This document shows positions 1 through 7,950 of a DNA stretch of 40,980 nt, one piece after another. Origin of the DNA: an uncultured Thermomicrobiales bacterium. GTDB taxonomy: Bacteria > Chloroflexota > Chloroflexia > Thermomicrobiales > UBA6265. A program made the position numbers and the translations under genes. The DNA lies in NCBI GenBank assembly GCA_902806335.1, contig CADCWG010000036.1, positions 1 to 40,980 on the forward strand, read 5' to 3'. The first letter of the stretch is position 1. The number at the start of each line of letters is the position of its first letter. Below the pieces are notes generated by a model that was not told the origin of the DNA, made no database searches, and was given only the letters and a program-made list of their open reading frames with translations.

Positions 1-1383
1 CCGCGCCTGGCCGCCGGCGGGCCGGCACCCCAGGCCGCGCCCGGCGGGCTGCCCGACGGCACGGCACTGGTCACCTCGCTCCGGCTGCCGCTCTTCGGCG
101 TCGGCGGTGCCGACGCCACGGCCCTGCTCGCCGGGCAGGTCGCCGACTGGCGGGAGGTGGGGGCGCCGATCGGGTTGGCGGTCGAGCCGCTGGCGCTCGA
201 GGGCGTGGCGACCCCCGAGGGCGCGCCCGCGGAGACCCTGGAGGACTACGACGCCCTGGTGGCGGCGCTCGACGGACGGATCACCGACCCCGACGCGCCG
301 AGCGGTGGCGTCGCCCTCGTCCCGCTCGACCAGGTCGACTTCCGGGTCAACGTCCTCGCCGTCGACGGCGTGGATCCCCTGCGCGACCGTGAACCGGGCG
401 ATGGGGGACCGCTGCGGATCGGCGTCGTCGGGGACATCATCCCCGGCCGCAACGTCCACGCGAAGATGGCCCAGGCGGGAGACTTCGCGCTCCCGTTCCG
501 CGAGATCGGGCCGACCCTGGCGGCCTTCGACGTCACCATCGCCAACCTCGAAGGCAACCTGTCGGCCGCGCTGCCCCAGCCGGCCAACCCCAGTTCGTTC
601 AGCTTCGTCTCCGACCCGGCCGTCGCCGAGGGGATCGCGGCGGCGGGGATCGACGCCGTCAGCCTGGCGAACAATCACACGACCTGGAACGACGAGGGGT
701 GGGGTACCCAGGGCCTGACCGACACCATCGACGCGCTCGCGGCCGCCGGAGTGCCCCACTTCGGCGCCGGCCGCGACCTCGAGGAGGCCCGCCGGCCGTG
801 GACCACCACCGTTGGGGAGACGTCGATCGCCTTCCTCGGGATCGACGGGGTGACGGCCAACCAGGACTACCCCGACCAGGACGAGGACATGGGCGTGGTC
901 GGCGCCGACTGGGCGGCCGGGCCGGACTCGCCGGGCACCAACCCCTACGCCTCGGCCCAGGTCCTCGACGACATCGCCGCCGCGGTCGACGAGTTTGACG
1001 TGGTCATCCCCTACTTCCACATGGGGGCCGAGTACCGGTGGGTCGTGCCGGAATGGGTGGTCGAGGCGACCCACGCCGCGATTGACGCGGGCGCGACGAT
1101 GGTCGTCACCAACCATCCCCACGTGATCCAGGGGATGGAGGTCTACGCGGGCAAGCCGATCGTCTACTCGGTCGGCAACTTCGTCTTCGACCAGATGTTC
1201 AGCGTCGACACCCGCCAGGGGCTGATCCTGGAGATCACCCTCGACGGCGCGGCGGTGGTCGGCATCCGGACCCGTGGCGTCGAGATCGTCGACTTCGTCC
1301 AGCCCCGCCTGATGACCGCGACGGAGCAGGCGGCGGTCATGGACCGGTTCTGGCGATCCACCGATCGCCTGGCTTCCAGGTAG
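1..1383 (+). CDS. CapA-family metallophosphoesterase-like protein, 5' partial, with N-terminal binding-protein-like domain
   Basis: The frame is open from base 1, so the start lies outside the window; 460 residues are visible. The C-terminal two thirds is a CapA/PgsA-type domain (poly-gamma-glutamate capsule family, metallophosphatase-like fold). Visible landmarks are GVVGDIIPGRNVH, the NLEGNLS stretch, SLANNHTTWNDEG, HMGAEYRW, VVTNHPHVIQG and YSVGNFVFDQ, all typical CapA metal-site regions. The first ~125 residues differ: a segment reading LLAGQVADWREVGAP followed by GGVALVPLDQVDFRVNVLAVDG resembles phosphate/substrate-binding proteins of the PstS type, suggesting a fusion (inference). CapA proteins are envelope-associated, but no signal peptide can be judged here. 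A hairpin follows at 1434. Enzymatic function is not settled for many family members. Confidence 0.85.
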   Translation, partial: PRLAAGGPAPQAAPGGLPDGTALVTSLRLPLFGVGGADATALLAGQVADWREVGAPIGLAVEPLALEGVATPEGAPAETLEDYDALVAALDGRITDPDAPSGGVALVPLDQVDFRVNVLAVDGVDPLRDREPGDGGPLRIGVVGDIIPGRNVHAKMAQAGDFALPFREIGPTLAAFDVTIANLEGNLSAALPQPANPSSFSFVSDPAVAEGIAAAGIDAVSLANNHTTWNDEGWGTQGLTDTIDALAAAGVPHFGAGRDLEEARRPWTTTVGETSIAFLGIDGVTANQDYPDQDEDMGVVGADWAAGPDSPGTNPYASAQVLDDIAAAVDEFDVVIPYFHMGAEYRWVVPEWVVEATHAAIDAGATMVVTNHPHVIQGMEVYAGKPIVYSVGNFVFDQMFSVDTRQGLILEITLDGAAVVGIRTRGVEIVDFVQPRLMTATEQAAVMDRFWRSTDRLASR

Positions 1384-1433
1384 GCTCTTCCGGGGCCCCC
1401 ACGGCAACCGGAACGCCAATCGCCCCGCAACGC

Positions 1434-1450
1434 GGGCCACCCCGTGGCCC
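1434..1450 (+). terminator. Hairpin 3' of the CapA gene
   Basis: A perfect 7-bp inverted repeat GGGCCAC-CCC-GTGGCCC starts 50 bases after the CapA stop codon. There is no U-tract, as with the other hairpins in this window, so a terminator role is inferred from position and stem strength. Confidence 0.4.
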
Positions 1451-1587
1451 TGCCCAACGTGTGCCGCCACGGCTCGTCCCCGCCGAGGTCGTGGCCACGA
1501 TCGGTCCCCGTCGCCGGGGGCCGGTGATGGCCGCGCCGCCAGGTGATCCCCCCGCGGGGGTCACGGGGCGGTGGTGGACGGAGATCG

Positions 1588-2856
1588 ATGGTGCGAGGAA
1601 ACGATGTCGCCGGGCGCCGCGCCGCGCCGGGGGCCGACCGGTCGGACCTGACCGGCCGGCCGGGGGGCACCGGGTTGACTCCGGCGCGGGGATCCGGTCT
1701 CACCTGGCTCCGGGCGTCGGGCCGGCGCCGGGCGGCCGAGACGCGACCCGCCCAGGCCCACGCCCGAAGGCTGGCGATCGCGGCGGTCATCGGGCTGCTG
1801 CTCGCGGCACCGGGCGGTGGCTGGGCACCGGTCGTGGCCAGCGAGACGGACCCGGGTGGGACCCCGGCCATCCGGTCAGCGCGGCGGACGCCCGGCCCCA
1901 CCACGGCCGGCGCGATGGGCCGGGCGATGGGCACGCTCCTCCGTGGCGAGCCTGGTGTCTACGGTGTGGCCGTCGTGACGCCCGGCGGCGAGTCGCTCTA
2001 CACCCGGAACGCCGACGTGCCGTTCGTCGCGGCCAGCCTCTACAAGCTGTTCGTGATGGCGACCGTCTACGAGCAGGAGGCCGCCGGGTCGCTGACCCTC
2101 GACGAGGTGATCGCCGTCTCCGGGACGGGGGCGCTCACTATCAGTGAGGCGGTCCGGGCGAGCATCGTCTATTCGGACAACGCGGCTGCCCTCGCCCTGT
2201 TTGGTCGTGTCGGCGGCACCCTCTCGGTCAACGGGCTCGCGCAGACCCTCGACCTGGACCAGACTTGGATCGCGGTCGATCCGCTGGCGGTGCCGGGATG
2301 GCAGCGCCTCCCGGCCGCCGACAGCACCGCCGTCACCACCGCGCGAGCGGACGACTTCGTGCTGACGGCCGGGTCCGGGGGCCTGGTCGACGTGACCACC
2401 CCCCGCGACGTGGCGACGTTCTTTTCGCTCCTCCTCCAGGGGCGGGTGGTGAGCGAGCGAGCCAGCGCCGAGATGGTCGCGGTGCTCAAGCAGCAGGCCG
2501 TCGACGATCGGTTCCCGGTCCTCCTGCCCGCCGGCGCGGAGGTCGCCCACAAGACCGGCAATCTGACCCAGGTGGTCCACGACGCGGGGATCATCTACAC
2601 CCCGGCGGGGCCGGTGGTGCTGGCGGCGTTGGCCGAGGCCATGCCCGACGAGGCCAGGGCGGCCGAGGTCATCCAGCGGCTGGCGGCGATCGCCTACGAC
2701 CCGTTCGCCGCGTTCGACGCCCTGGGGGCCGAGGGCGAGCCCTCCTCTCGCCTGGGCGACCTGCCGCGCTCGGCCGCGCCGCGCCGGTCGCGGCGGGTCC
2801 GCCCCGGGGCGCCACGACCACGGCGGCGAATCGGACCGGCTCCGGACCGGCGGTAG
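1588..2856 (+). CDS. Secreted serine hydrolase, class A beta-lactamase/DD-peptidase-like
   Basis: This 422-residue protein has an N-terminal hydrophobic segment after an Arg-rich stretch (AIAAVIGLLLAAPGGGW, around residues 64-80), consistent with a signal peptide or anchor. The penicillin-recognising fold is shown by the three active-site motifs: S150-L-Y-K153, S196-D-N198 and K322-T-G324. The usual omega-loop ExxLN motif that gives true class A beta-lactamases their deacylating glutamate is not recognisable between SDN and the TTPRDVA segment. A cell-wall peptidase-like or other serine hydrolase role is therefore as likely as beta-lactamase activity. The tail is Arg/Pro-rich. I chose ATG 1588 because GGAG lies just upstream; GTG 1543 is an in-frame alternative without a good ribosome site. 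Convergent with the next gene. Confidence 0.8.
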   Translation: MVRGNDVAGRRAAPGADRSDLTGRPGGTGLTPARGSGLTWLRASGRRRAAETRPAQAHARRLAIAAVIGLLLAAPGGGWAPVVASETDPGGTPAIRSARRTPGPTTAGAMGRAMGTLLRGEPGVYGVAVVTPGGESLYTRNADVPFVAASLYKLFVMATVYEQEAAGSLTLDEVIAVSGTGALTISEAVRASIVYSDNAAALALFGRVGGTLSVNGLAQTLDLDQTWIAVDPLAVPGWQRLPAADSTAVTTARADDFVLTAGSGGLVDVTTPRDVATFFSLLLQGRVVSERASAEMVAVLKQQAVDDRFPVLLPAGAEVAHKTGNLTQVVHDAGIIYTPAGPVVLAALAEAMPDEARAAEVIQRLAAIAYDPFAAFDALGAEGEPSSRLGDLPRSAAPRRSRRVRPGAPRPRRRIGPAPDRR

Positions 2857-2922
2857 CGCGGTCCCCGGACGCGCCGTCTGGCCCCGCCAGGGGTGCCGGG
2901 CCGCGACGCCTGGGTGAGATGT

Positions 2923-2944
2923 CGGCCGTCGCCGGCGACGGCCG
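2923..2944. terminator. 22-bp perfect palindrome between convergent genes
   Basis: A loopless perfect palindrome (half-site CGGCCGTCGCC) lies between the stop of the serine hydrolase (2856) and the stop of the minus-strand gene at 3004. It can form the same hairpin in both transcripts, so a bidirectional terminator is the natural reading. It lacks a U-tract; a protein-binding site is the alternative. Confidence 0.4.
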
Positions 2945-3003
2945 GGTATGGGCCGGTCCCACTTCTGGCCGTCGCGCTCGGGCGAGCCGCCCGATGGCCG
3001 CGC

Positions 3004-3741
3004 TCACCGACGCTCGGGTGGCCGCTCCCTCGGCCCATCGTCACTCGGGAGCGAGGGCAGGGCGGGCTGCGTGGCGGAGGGGAACGGCGCTGCCGCGTCC
3101 CCTGGTGCGGGGCCCGGTGCCGGGTAGAGCCACCCTTCCAGGAACCGGGTGACGCGGGGAAGCACCACCCAGGTCAGCACGCCGACCAGGAGGACGGTCG
3201 AGATCGCCGGCCGGACGACCATCGGCAGGAAGCCCAGGCGCGGGAAGAGCAGGACCGTCAGCAGCAGGCTGACGGGATAGGCGGAGGCCGCGGTCACCAG
3301 GAACATCTTCCACCGGGGCGGAGCCGACCGCGCGGGCCGGCCGGGAAGAGTGAACCAGGTCTCGAGTCCGGTCAGCTCGGTGCGACGCGCCCGCGAGAAC
3401 CGTTCGGCGCGGTGGATCCAGTCGGCCCGCTCGGGCGAGTCCATCCAGGCGCGAAAGCGAGTCTGGTCGCTGAACTTGAGCACCGTGTGGTACTCGCGAG
3501 ACCCGGGACCGGGGCGCAGCCAGGTCGCGCCGAGGTGCCCCGGGTAGCGGCTGCCGGCCGCCGTGATCCCGTGGGCCCACTCCTCGATCTCGGCCTCGTG
3601 TCCGGGCAGCACCTCCCAGGTGAACACCGCCGTCACCGGGCCGCCGACGGCTTCGACCTCCTCCGCGTCCCGGAGGAACGTCGAGTCCGGCGCGGGGCCG
3701 GCGGCCACGGGGCCGACCCGTCGGTCCCCCGTCGGGTCCAT
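3004..3741 (-). CDS. Antibiotic biosynthesis monooxygenase (ABM) domain protein with C-terminal membrane segments
   Basis: This 245-residue protein has a central ABM-type ferredoxin-like domain (about residues 33-115), containing VTAVFTWEVLPGHE, GATWLRPGPGSREYHTVLKF and the conserved run RFRAWMDSPERADWIHRAE. A LTGLETWF linker precedes two hydrophobic segments (about residues 144-162 and 172-195), then a Pro/Arg-rich tail. The ABM-plus-two-helix layout is known from a family of uncharacterised membrane-anchored ABM proteins; the substrate is unknown. ATG 3741 is chosen over GTG 3831 because the upstream extension is low-complexity Pro/Arg. Its VEAVGGPVTAVFT segment resembles VDAVGGPATIVFT in the next gene. 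Confidence 0.8.
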   Translation of the reverse strand: MDPTGDRRVGPVAAGPAPDSTFLRDAEEVEAVGGPVTAVFTWEVLPGHEAEIEEWAHGITAAGSRYPGHLGATWLRPGPGSREYHTVLKFSDQTRFRAWMDSPERADWIHRAERFSRARRTELTGLETWFTLPGRPARSAPPRWKMFLVTAASAYPVSLLLTVLLFPRLGFLPMVVRPAISTVLLVGVLTWVVLPRVTRFLEGWLYPAPGPAPGDAAAPFPSATQPALPSLPSDDGPRERPPERR

Positions 3742-4039
3742 CACGGCGTCTGGCTCCGGCCGACCCGCGGGGCGGCGCGCCGGCCGGCCCGGCGGCAAGG
3801 ACCCCTCCCGGTCTCCTCCCACCCCCCGCACCTCTCCATGGTCGGACCGGTTGCCGCGTCGAACGCGCGGTTCCCTACCGTCCTCAAGCCCAGCATGGGG
3901 TCAAACCTCCATTCGGTCGAGCGCAGTCCGCGCCGGGACCGGCTGCGCCCGGCGGCCGCGACCGGGCAGGACAGCCCTCCCGCGCCGGGGGCGTGTCGCC
4001 GGCGCCCGCGGGCACCGATCCCCGACCACCGATCACGGA
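3742..4039. other. Intergenic region between two minus-strand genes
   Basis: About 300 bases separate the stop at 4040 from the start at 3741. The region is GC-rich with reading-frame noise only. I see no convincing promoter, RNA gene or repeat in it. Confidence 0.4.
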
Positions 4040-4513
4040 CTAGGCGCGGACGACCAGTTTGCCGCCCCGGGCGACGATCAGGTAGTCGCCGCCGGTACGC
4101 CGGAACATCACCTCGATCCCGTCGACGAGGTCGACGTGGGCGACATCGGTGAACACGATCGTCGCCGGCCCGCCGACGGCGTCGACCCTGCGGAGCGACG
4201 GCCAGAGCGTCAGCAGGGCGGCTGGTCGGCCCTTCATCTCGTCGCCGGACACCAGGATCTGGTAGACCGCCGCGCCGGGCAGGCGGAACGGCGCCAGCCC
4301 AACCGGGACCCGCAGCGCGTCGCCGACCAGGTCGACCGCCGTGCGGTCGAACGGCACCCGCCGGACCCGGCCGCCGGTGCCGACCCCGGCCGGCGTCCGC
4401 TCGGACGCCGTGCCGGGACGCGGGTCGCCGCTCTCCTCGGCCGTGGGCGCGGGAAGGTCGACACCGGTCGCCGGGACGATGTCGGGATCGCTTGGGTGAC
4501 CGGTGTCGTCCAC
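4040..4513 (-). CDS. Hypothetical protein, unrecognised family
   Basis: This 157-residue protein starts at a GTG preceded by GAGGA at good spacing. The first ~55 residues are acidic and Pro-rich. The rest looks like a compact globular domain with alternating hydrophobic strands: VDLVGDALRVPVGL, AAVYQILVSGDEMKG, LLTLWPSLRRV, ATIVFTDVAHVDLVDG, DYLIVARGGKLVV. There is no membrane segment or signal peptide. I do not recognise the family. A much longer reading frame extends upstream to 5338, but that part is antisense to the threonine ammonia-lyase gene and is discarded. It shares a 40-base segment (34 identical) with the preceding ABM gene. Confidence 0.6.
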   Translation of the reverse strand: MDDTGHPSDPDIVPATGVDLPAPTAEESGDPRPGTASERTPAGVGTGGRVRRVPFDRTAVDLVGDALRVPVGLAPFRLPGAAVYQILVSGDEMKGRPAALLTLWPSLRRVDAVGGPATIVFTDVAHVDLVDGIEVMFRRTGGDYLIVARGGKLVVRA

Positions 4514-4725
4514 GGGATCCTCGCTGGGTCTCGCTGGGCCGGGGTGCCGCCATCCCGCCCGTCGTGCCGACGCGTGCGCCCCTGCGGCGCCGCCCGGGAT
4601 CGCCCGTGGCTGCCGGGGACCGCCCGGGACCGATCGTCCGCCACCGAGCGTGTGCCAGCCGCGGGCTTTCGCTGGCCCGCTCGCTTCCCCATGCGGGGCG
4701 GCACCGGGCGGTGACGACGCACGAC

Positions 4726-4731
4726 TATACT
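4726..4731 (+). promoter_or_regulatory. Candidate -10 box for threonine ammonia-lyase gene
   Basis: TATACT (5 of 6 to TATAAT) lies in an otherwise GC-rich gap, putting transcription start near 4738 and giving a leader of about 100 bases. No good -35 is visible. The leader carries a 7-bp hairpin, GTCGTCG-GG-CGACGAC (4752-4767). The rest of the 4514-4840 gap shows nothing else. Confidence 0.45.
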
Positions 4732-4840
4732 CCCGCGATTCCCCGGCTGCCGTCGTCGGGCGACGACCTGTCGGGGTCGGCTCGCTCGGCGGTGATCGTG
4801 GGCCGCCGTGTCCGTTCCGTCCGCCCCGGGAGGCAGCGCC

Positions 4841-5857
4841 ATGACCCAATCGCAGACCGCGTCCCTGGACCGCGGGGCGGGTAGGGTCGAGGCCGTGCCG
4901 TCGGGTCTCCCCGTGACGCTGGCGGACGTGGAGGCGGCGCGGCGGCGGATCGCCGACTACCTGCCGCGGACGCCGCTCTTCCGCAGCGCGACCCTCGGCC
5001 GCCTCACCGGCACCGACCTCGCCCTCAAGGCCGAGAACCTCCAGCGGACGGGCTCCTTCAAGGCCCGCGGCGCCCTCAACGCCGTCCTCCAGCTCACGCC
5101 CGAGCAGCGGGAGCGGGGCATCGTCACCCTCTCGGCCGGCAACCACGGGCAGGGCCTGGCCTACGCCGCCGGGCTCGTCGGGGTCCGCTGCGTCGTCTTC
5201 ATGCCGGAGCACGCCACGCCGACCAAGGTCGCCGCGATCCAGGGCTACGGCGCCGAGGCGCGCTTCGCCCCGACCATGGAGGCGCTCTACGCCGCCATGG
5301 ACACCCACCGCGCCGAGCAGGGGCTCCACTTCGTCCACCCCTTCGGCGACCCGGCGATCGTCGCCGGGCAGGGCACGGTCGGGCTGGAGATCCTCGAGGA
5401 CTGGCCGGAGACGGAGGCGATCGTGGTCTGCGTCGGCGGCGGTGGGCTGCTCTCGGGCGTGGCGCTCGCGGTCAAGGGGCAGCGGCCGGAGGTGCGGATC
5501 GTCGGGGTCGAGCCGGTCGGGGCGCCGACCGTCTCGCGCAGCCTGGCCGCGGGCAAGCCGATCACCCTCGACCGGATCGACTCGATCGCCGACGGCCTCA
5601 ACGCACCGTTCGGGGCGCCCCTGACCCAGACGATCATCGCCGCCCTGGTGGACGACGTGGTGCTGCTGACCGACGAGGAGATCGTGGCCGGGCTGCGCCT
5701 GATCCTGGAGCGGGCGAAGTTGCTCGTCGAGCCCGCGGGGGCCGCGGCCGTGGCCGCGCTCCTGGCCGGCAAGGCCGGTATCCCGGCCGGCACCCGGACG
5801 GTGGCCACCCTCAGCGGCGGGAACGTCGACCTCGCCAGGCTGAAGACGCTGCTGTAG
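4841..5857 (+). CDS. ilvA: Threonine ammonia-lyase (serine/threonine dehydratase), short form
   Basis: This 338-residue fold-type II PLP enzyme is expected to convert threonine to 2-oxobutanoate and ammonia, the first step toward isoleucine or threonine breakdown. The PLP lysine is K74 in GSFKARGAL. The SAGNHGQGLAYAA segment binds substrate/phosphate, and the glycine loop CVGGGGLLSG holds the cofactor phosphate. The protein ends right after the catalytic domain (TLSGGNVDL), so it lacks the C-terminal ACT-like regulatory domain of classical IlvA. It therefore matches the short, tdcB-like or thermophile forms and is probably not regulated by isoleucine in the classical way. ATG 4841 follows GGGAGG with 7 bases of spacing; GTG 4808 is in frame but lacks a comparable site. 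Confidence 0.9.
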   Translation: MTQSQTASLDRGAGRVEAVPSGLPVTLADVEAARRRIADYLPRTPLFRSATLGRLTGTDLALKAENLQRTGSFKARGALNAVLQLTPEQRERGIVTLSAGNHGQGLAYAAGLVGVRCVVFMPEHATPTKVAAIQGYGAEARFAPTMEALYAAMDTHRAEQGLHFVHPFGDPAIVAGQGTVGLEILEDWPETEAIVVCVGGGGLLSGVALAVKGQRPEVRIVGVEPVGAPTVSRSLAAGKPITLDRIDSIADGLNAPFGAPLTQTIIAALVDDVVLLTDEEIVAGLRLILERAKLLVEPAGAAAVAALLAGKAGIPAGTRTVATLSGGNVDLARLKTLL

Positions 5858-5936
5858 GAAGGATCCCGTTACGCAACCCGGGTCCTCCAGCGGGCTCTGT
5901 CAGAGCTACCGGCCCACTCGTAGAGGGCAATAGCGC

Positions 5937-6053
5937 TCAGCGCGACTGCGTGACCCGGATGAGACCGGTGAAGTTAGGCGGATAGATCGAGATCTGCCGG
6001 TCGTGTTCGACATACTGCGCACGAGGCTCGATTGCCCGAGCGCCTGCGCTCAT
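5937..6053 (-). other. Possible 38-residue ORF or gene remnant
   Basis: The 289-base gap between the lyase and hemW is less GC-rich than its surroundings. On the minus strand it can encode a 38-residue peptide ending in VEHDRQISIYPPNFTGLIRV and a few more residues, whose composition (Ile, Tyr, Asn, Phe) is unlike the Arg/Pro/Gly noise of shadow frames. There is no good ribosome site. It may be the tail of a lost gene or chance. Confidence 0.2.
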
Positions 6054-6111
6054 TGGACCCGACGACGAGAAGAGGGAGGGTACTGCCCACGGAACGCGCC
6101 CCTTCCCGATC

Positions 6112-6147
6112 TCGACTCCCCTGGCGGCGGCGACTAGTATTGGCTTA
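6112..6147 (+). promoter_or_regulatory. Leaderless promoter of hemW
   Basis: TCGACT (6112-6117) and TAGTAT (6135-6140) are separated by 17 bases, each matching 4 of 6 consensus positions. Exactly six bases separate the -10 from the hemW ATG, so the A of the start codon falls at the expected +1. No Shine-Dalgarno sequence precedes the ATG, which fits a leaderless mRNA. Confidence 0.55.
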
Positions 6148-7478
6148 TGTCGATCATGCCAACCATCGCGTTGCCTTCCGCGTCCCCTGCCGTCCCGGCG
6201 CCGGCCTCGCTCGACGCCCCGCTCGGGATCTACCTGCACGTCCCCTTCTGCGCCCATGTCTGCCCCTACTGCGACTTCAACACCTACGCCGGCCAGGGCG
6301 GCCTGATCCCCCGCTACGTCGACGCGCTCGAGCGGGAGATCGCCCGCCAGGGGGGTGCCCTCGGCGGTCGGGACGCCGCGACGATCTTCTTCGGCGGTGG
6401 GACGCCCTCGCTGCTGTCGCCATCCGACATCGGCCGCCTGGTCCGCGCCTGCCGGGGGGCGTTCGCCGTCGCCGCGGACGCCGAGGTGACGCTCGAGGCC
6501 AACCCGAACGGCGTCGATCCCGCGTACTTCGCGGGGTTGCTCGAGGCGGGCGTGAACCGGGTCAGCCTTGGCGTGCAGACCCAGCAGCGGCGTGGCCTGC
6601 GCGTGCTCGGCCGTCAGCACGAGGCGACCGACGCCGCGGCCGCGTTCCGCGCGGCCCGCGACGCGGGGTTCGCCAACCTCAGCCTCGACCTGATCTTTGG
6701 CTGGCCCGGCCAGACCCCCGACGGCTGGGTGGCCGACCTGGATACGGTCCTCGGCTGGCCGGGGAGCGCCGGTGGGCCGGACGGACCGGAGCACCTCTCG
6801 CTCTACAGCCTGATCGTCGAGCCGGGCACGCCGATGGCCGACGCGGTCGCCCGTGGCATCCTCGCCGTGCCCGACGACGACGCCACGGCCGACCTCTATG
6901 AGGCGGCGATCGCCAGGATGGCGGATGCCGGTTATGTCCACTACGAGGTGGCGAACTGGGCCCGCGAGCCGGGGCTCGCCAGCCGGCACAACCTCGGCTA
7001 CTGGCGCAACGGCGACTACCTCGGGCTGGGCGCCGGGGCCCACGGCCACCTGGCCGGCACGAGCCCGGCGCTGCCCGGGGCCAGGCGCATGCAGCACCTG
7101 CTCCCGGCGACCTGGGTCGCGGCGGTCGAGCGCGGCGACGACCCGACCTCGAACACCGAGGCGATCCCGCCCGCCACGGCGATCGGCGAGACGATGTTGC
7201 TCGGGCTGCGCCTGCTGCGGCAGGGCGTCGCCGCCGACGCTTTTCTGGCTCGCCACGGCATCGCCCTCGACGCGCTCTATGGGGCCACCATCGCCGAGCT
7301 GGCCGCCAAGGGCCTGGTCGAGCGGACGCCAGGCGGCGGAGTCCGGCTCACCTCCCGCGGTCTGCTGCTGGCGAACGACGTCTGCGCCGAGTTCCTCGAC
7401 CCCGCGCTGCCGGAGACGGCCGTCCTGCTCCCGGGTACGGAGCGCACCCTGGCCGTGGACGTGGGGAGCCTGGCGTGA
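6147..7478 (+). CDS. hemW: HemW-like radical SAM heme chaperone
   Basis: This 443-residue protein belongs to the HemW/HemN-like radical SAM group, which binds heme and delivers it to respiratory enzymes; such proteins are often misnamed coproporphyrinogen III oxidase. The [4Fe-4S] motif is C35-AHV-C39-PY-C42 within HVPFCAHVCPYCDFN. The SAM-binding glycine run FFGGGTPSLL, the TLEANP segment, NRVSLGVQT and LDLIFGWPGQT follow in the standard order. The C-terminal HemN-type domain shows HYEVANWA and HNLGYWRNGDYLGLGAGAH. The N-terminal ~25 residues are a low-complexity extension; ATG 6156 is an alternative start. The immediate neighbours do not suggest a heme operon. Confidence 0.92.
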   Translation: MSIMPTIALPSASPAVPAPASLDAPLGIYLHVPFCAHVCPYCDFNTYAGQGGLIPRYVDALEREIARQGGALGGRDAATIFFGGGTPSLLSPSDIGRLVRACRGAFAVAADAEVTLEANPNGVDPAYFAGLLEAGVNRVSLGVQTQQRRGLRVLGRQHEATDAAAAFRAARDAGFANLSLDLIFGWPGQTPDGWVADLDTVLGWPGSAGGPDGPEHLSLYSLIVEPGTPMADAVARGILAVPDDDATADLYEAAIARMADAGYVHYEVANWAREPGLASRHNLGYWRNGDYLGLGAGAHGHLAGTSPALPGARRMQHLLPATWVAAVERGDDPTSNTEAIPPATAIGETMLLGLRLLRQGVAADAFLARHGIALDALYGATIAELAAKGLVERTPGGGVRLTSRGLLLANDVCAEFLDPALPETAVLLPGTERTLAVDVGSLA

Positions 7479-7870
7479 GGCGGCGGTCGGTGACTCGGAC
7501 GGCCCGGCGACCTAGAGCGTCTATCGCCGGAGCCCCGTCGATGCCGCGGCGCCGCTTCCAGCGACGGGGGCGGGCCCAGCACCGGTGGCGGTGAGCGCCG
7601 GCCGGTTGCCGGAACTCGCCGGCCGGGAGTAAGTCGCGGTGCCATCGCCGCGTCCAGGCCCCGCCCGGCGCACCCCGGGTCGCCGCGCGACCGATCCTAC
7701 TCCGGTCCGGCCGCCGCTTCCTTGGACACCGGCCGGACATTCCCCGCCCGCTCCCGACCTGCCCCCCGAGATCGCCGCGGCTGATGGGGTCCTACCGAAT
7801 CCGGGTGGCCACCGGGGCGTCGATTGGCTTGCGGGCGGCCGGCTTGATCCGGCTCCCTGCCCGAGCGTCT
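7479..7870. other. Gene-free region between hemW and icd
   Basis: The gap runs from the hemW stop to the convergent icd stop. Long frames exist on both strands but consist of Arg/Pro/Gly/Ser runs without domains, so I call no gene. The last ~75 bases belong to a dispersed repeat described separately; nothing else is recognisable. Confidence 0.4.
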
Positions 7871-7874
7871 GACT

Positions 7875-7950
7875 CCCGGGGACTTGCCCCGGGCGGACCA
7901 GGCCACCGCCCGCCCCCGATACCGCCACCCTGCAGCCGGACTCCGTCTCA
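7875..7950 (+). repeat. Dispersed intergenic repeat, copy 1
   Basis: The segment opens with a 7-bp hairpin CCCGGGG-ACTTG-CCCCGGG and continues with CACCGCCC, TACCGCCACC and CAGCCGGACTCCGT. The same ordered blocks occur at 13838-13910 (CTTGCCCCGGGC, CACCGCCC, TACCACCACC, CAGCCGAGTTCCGT). It abuts the 3' end of icd, so it may also act as its terminator. Confidence 0.5.

Noticed and set aside
7521-7928. 135-residue minus frame after icd
   Set aside because: Gly/Ser/Pro-rich with no predicted fold and no ribosome site; overlaps the dispersed repeat.
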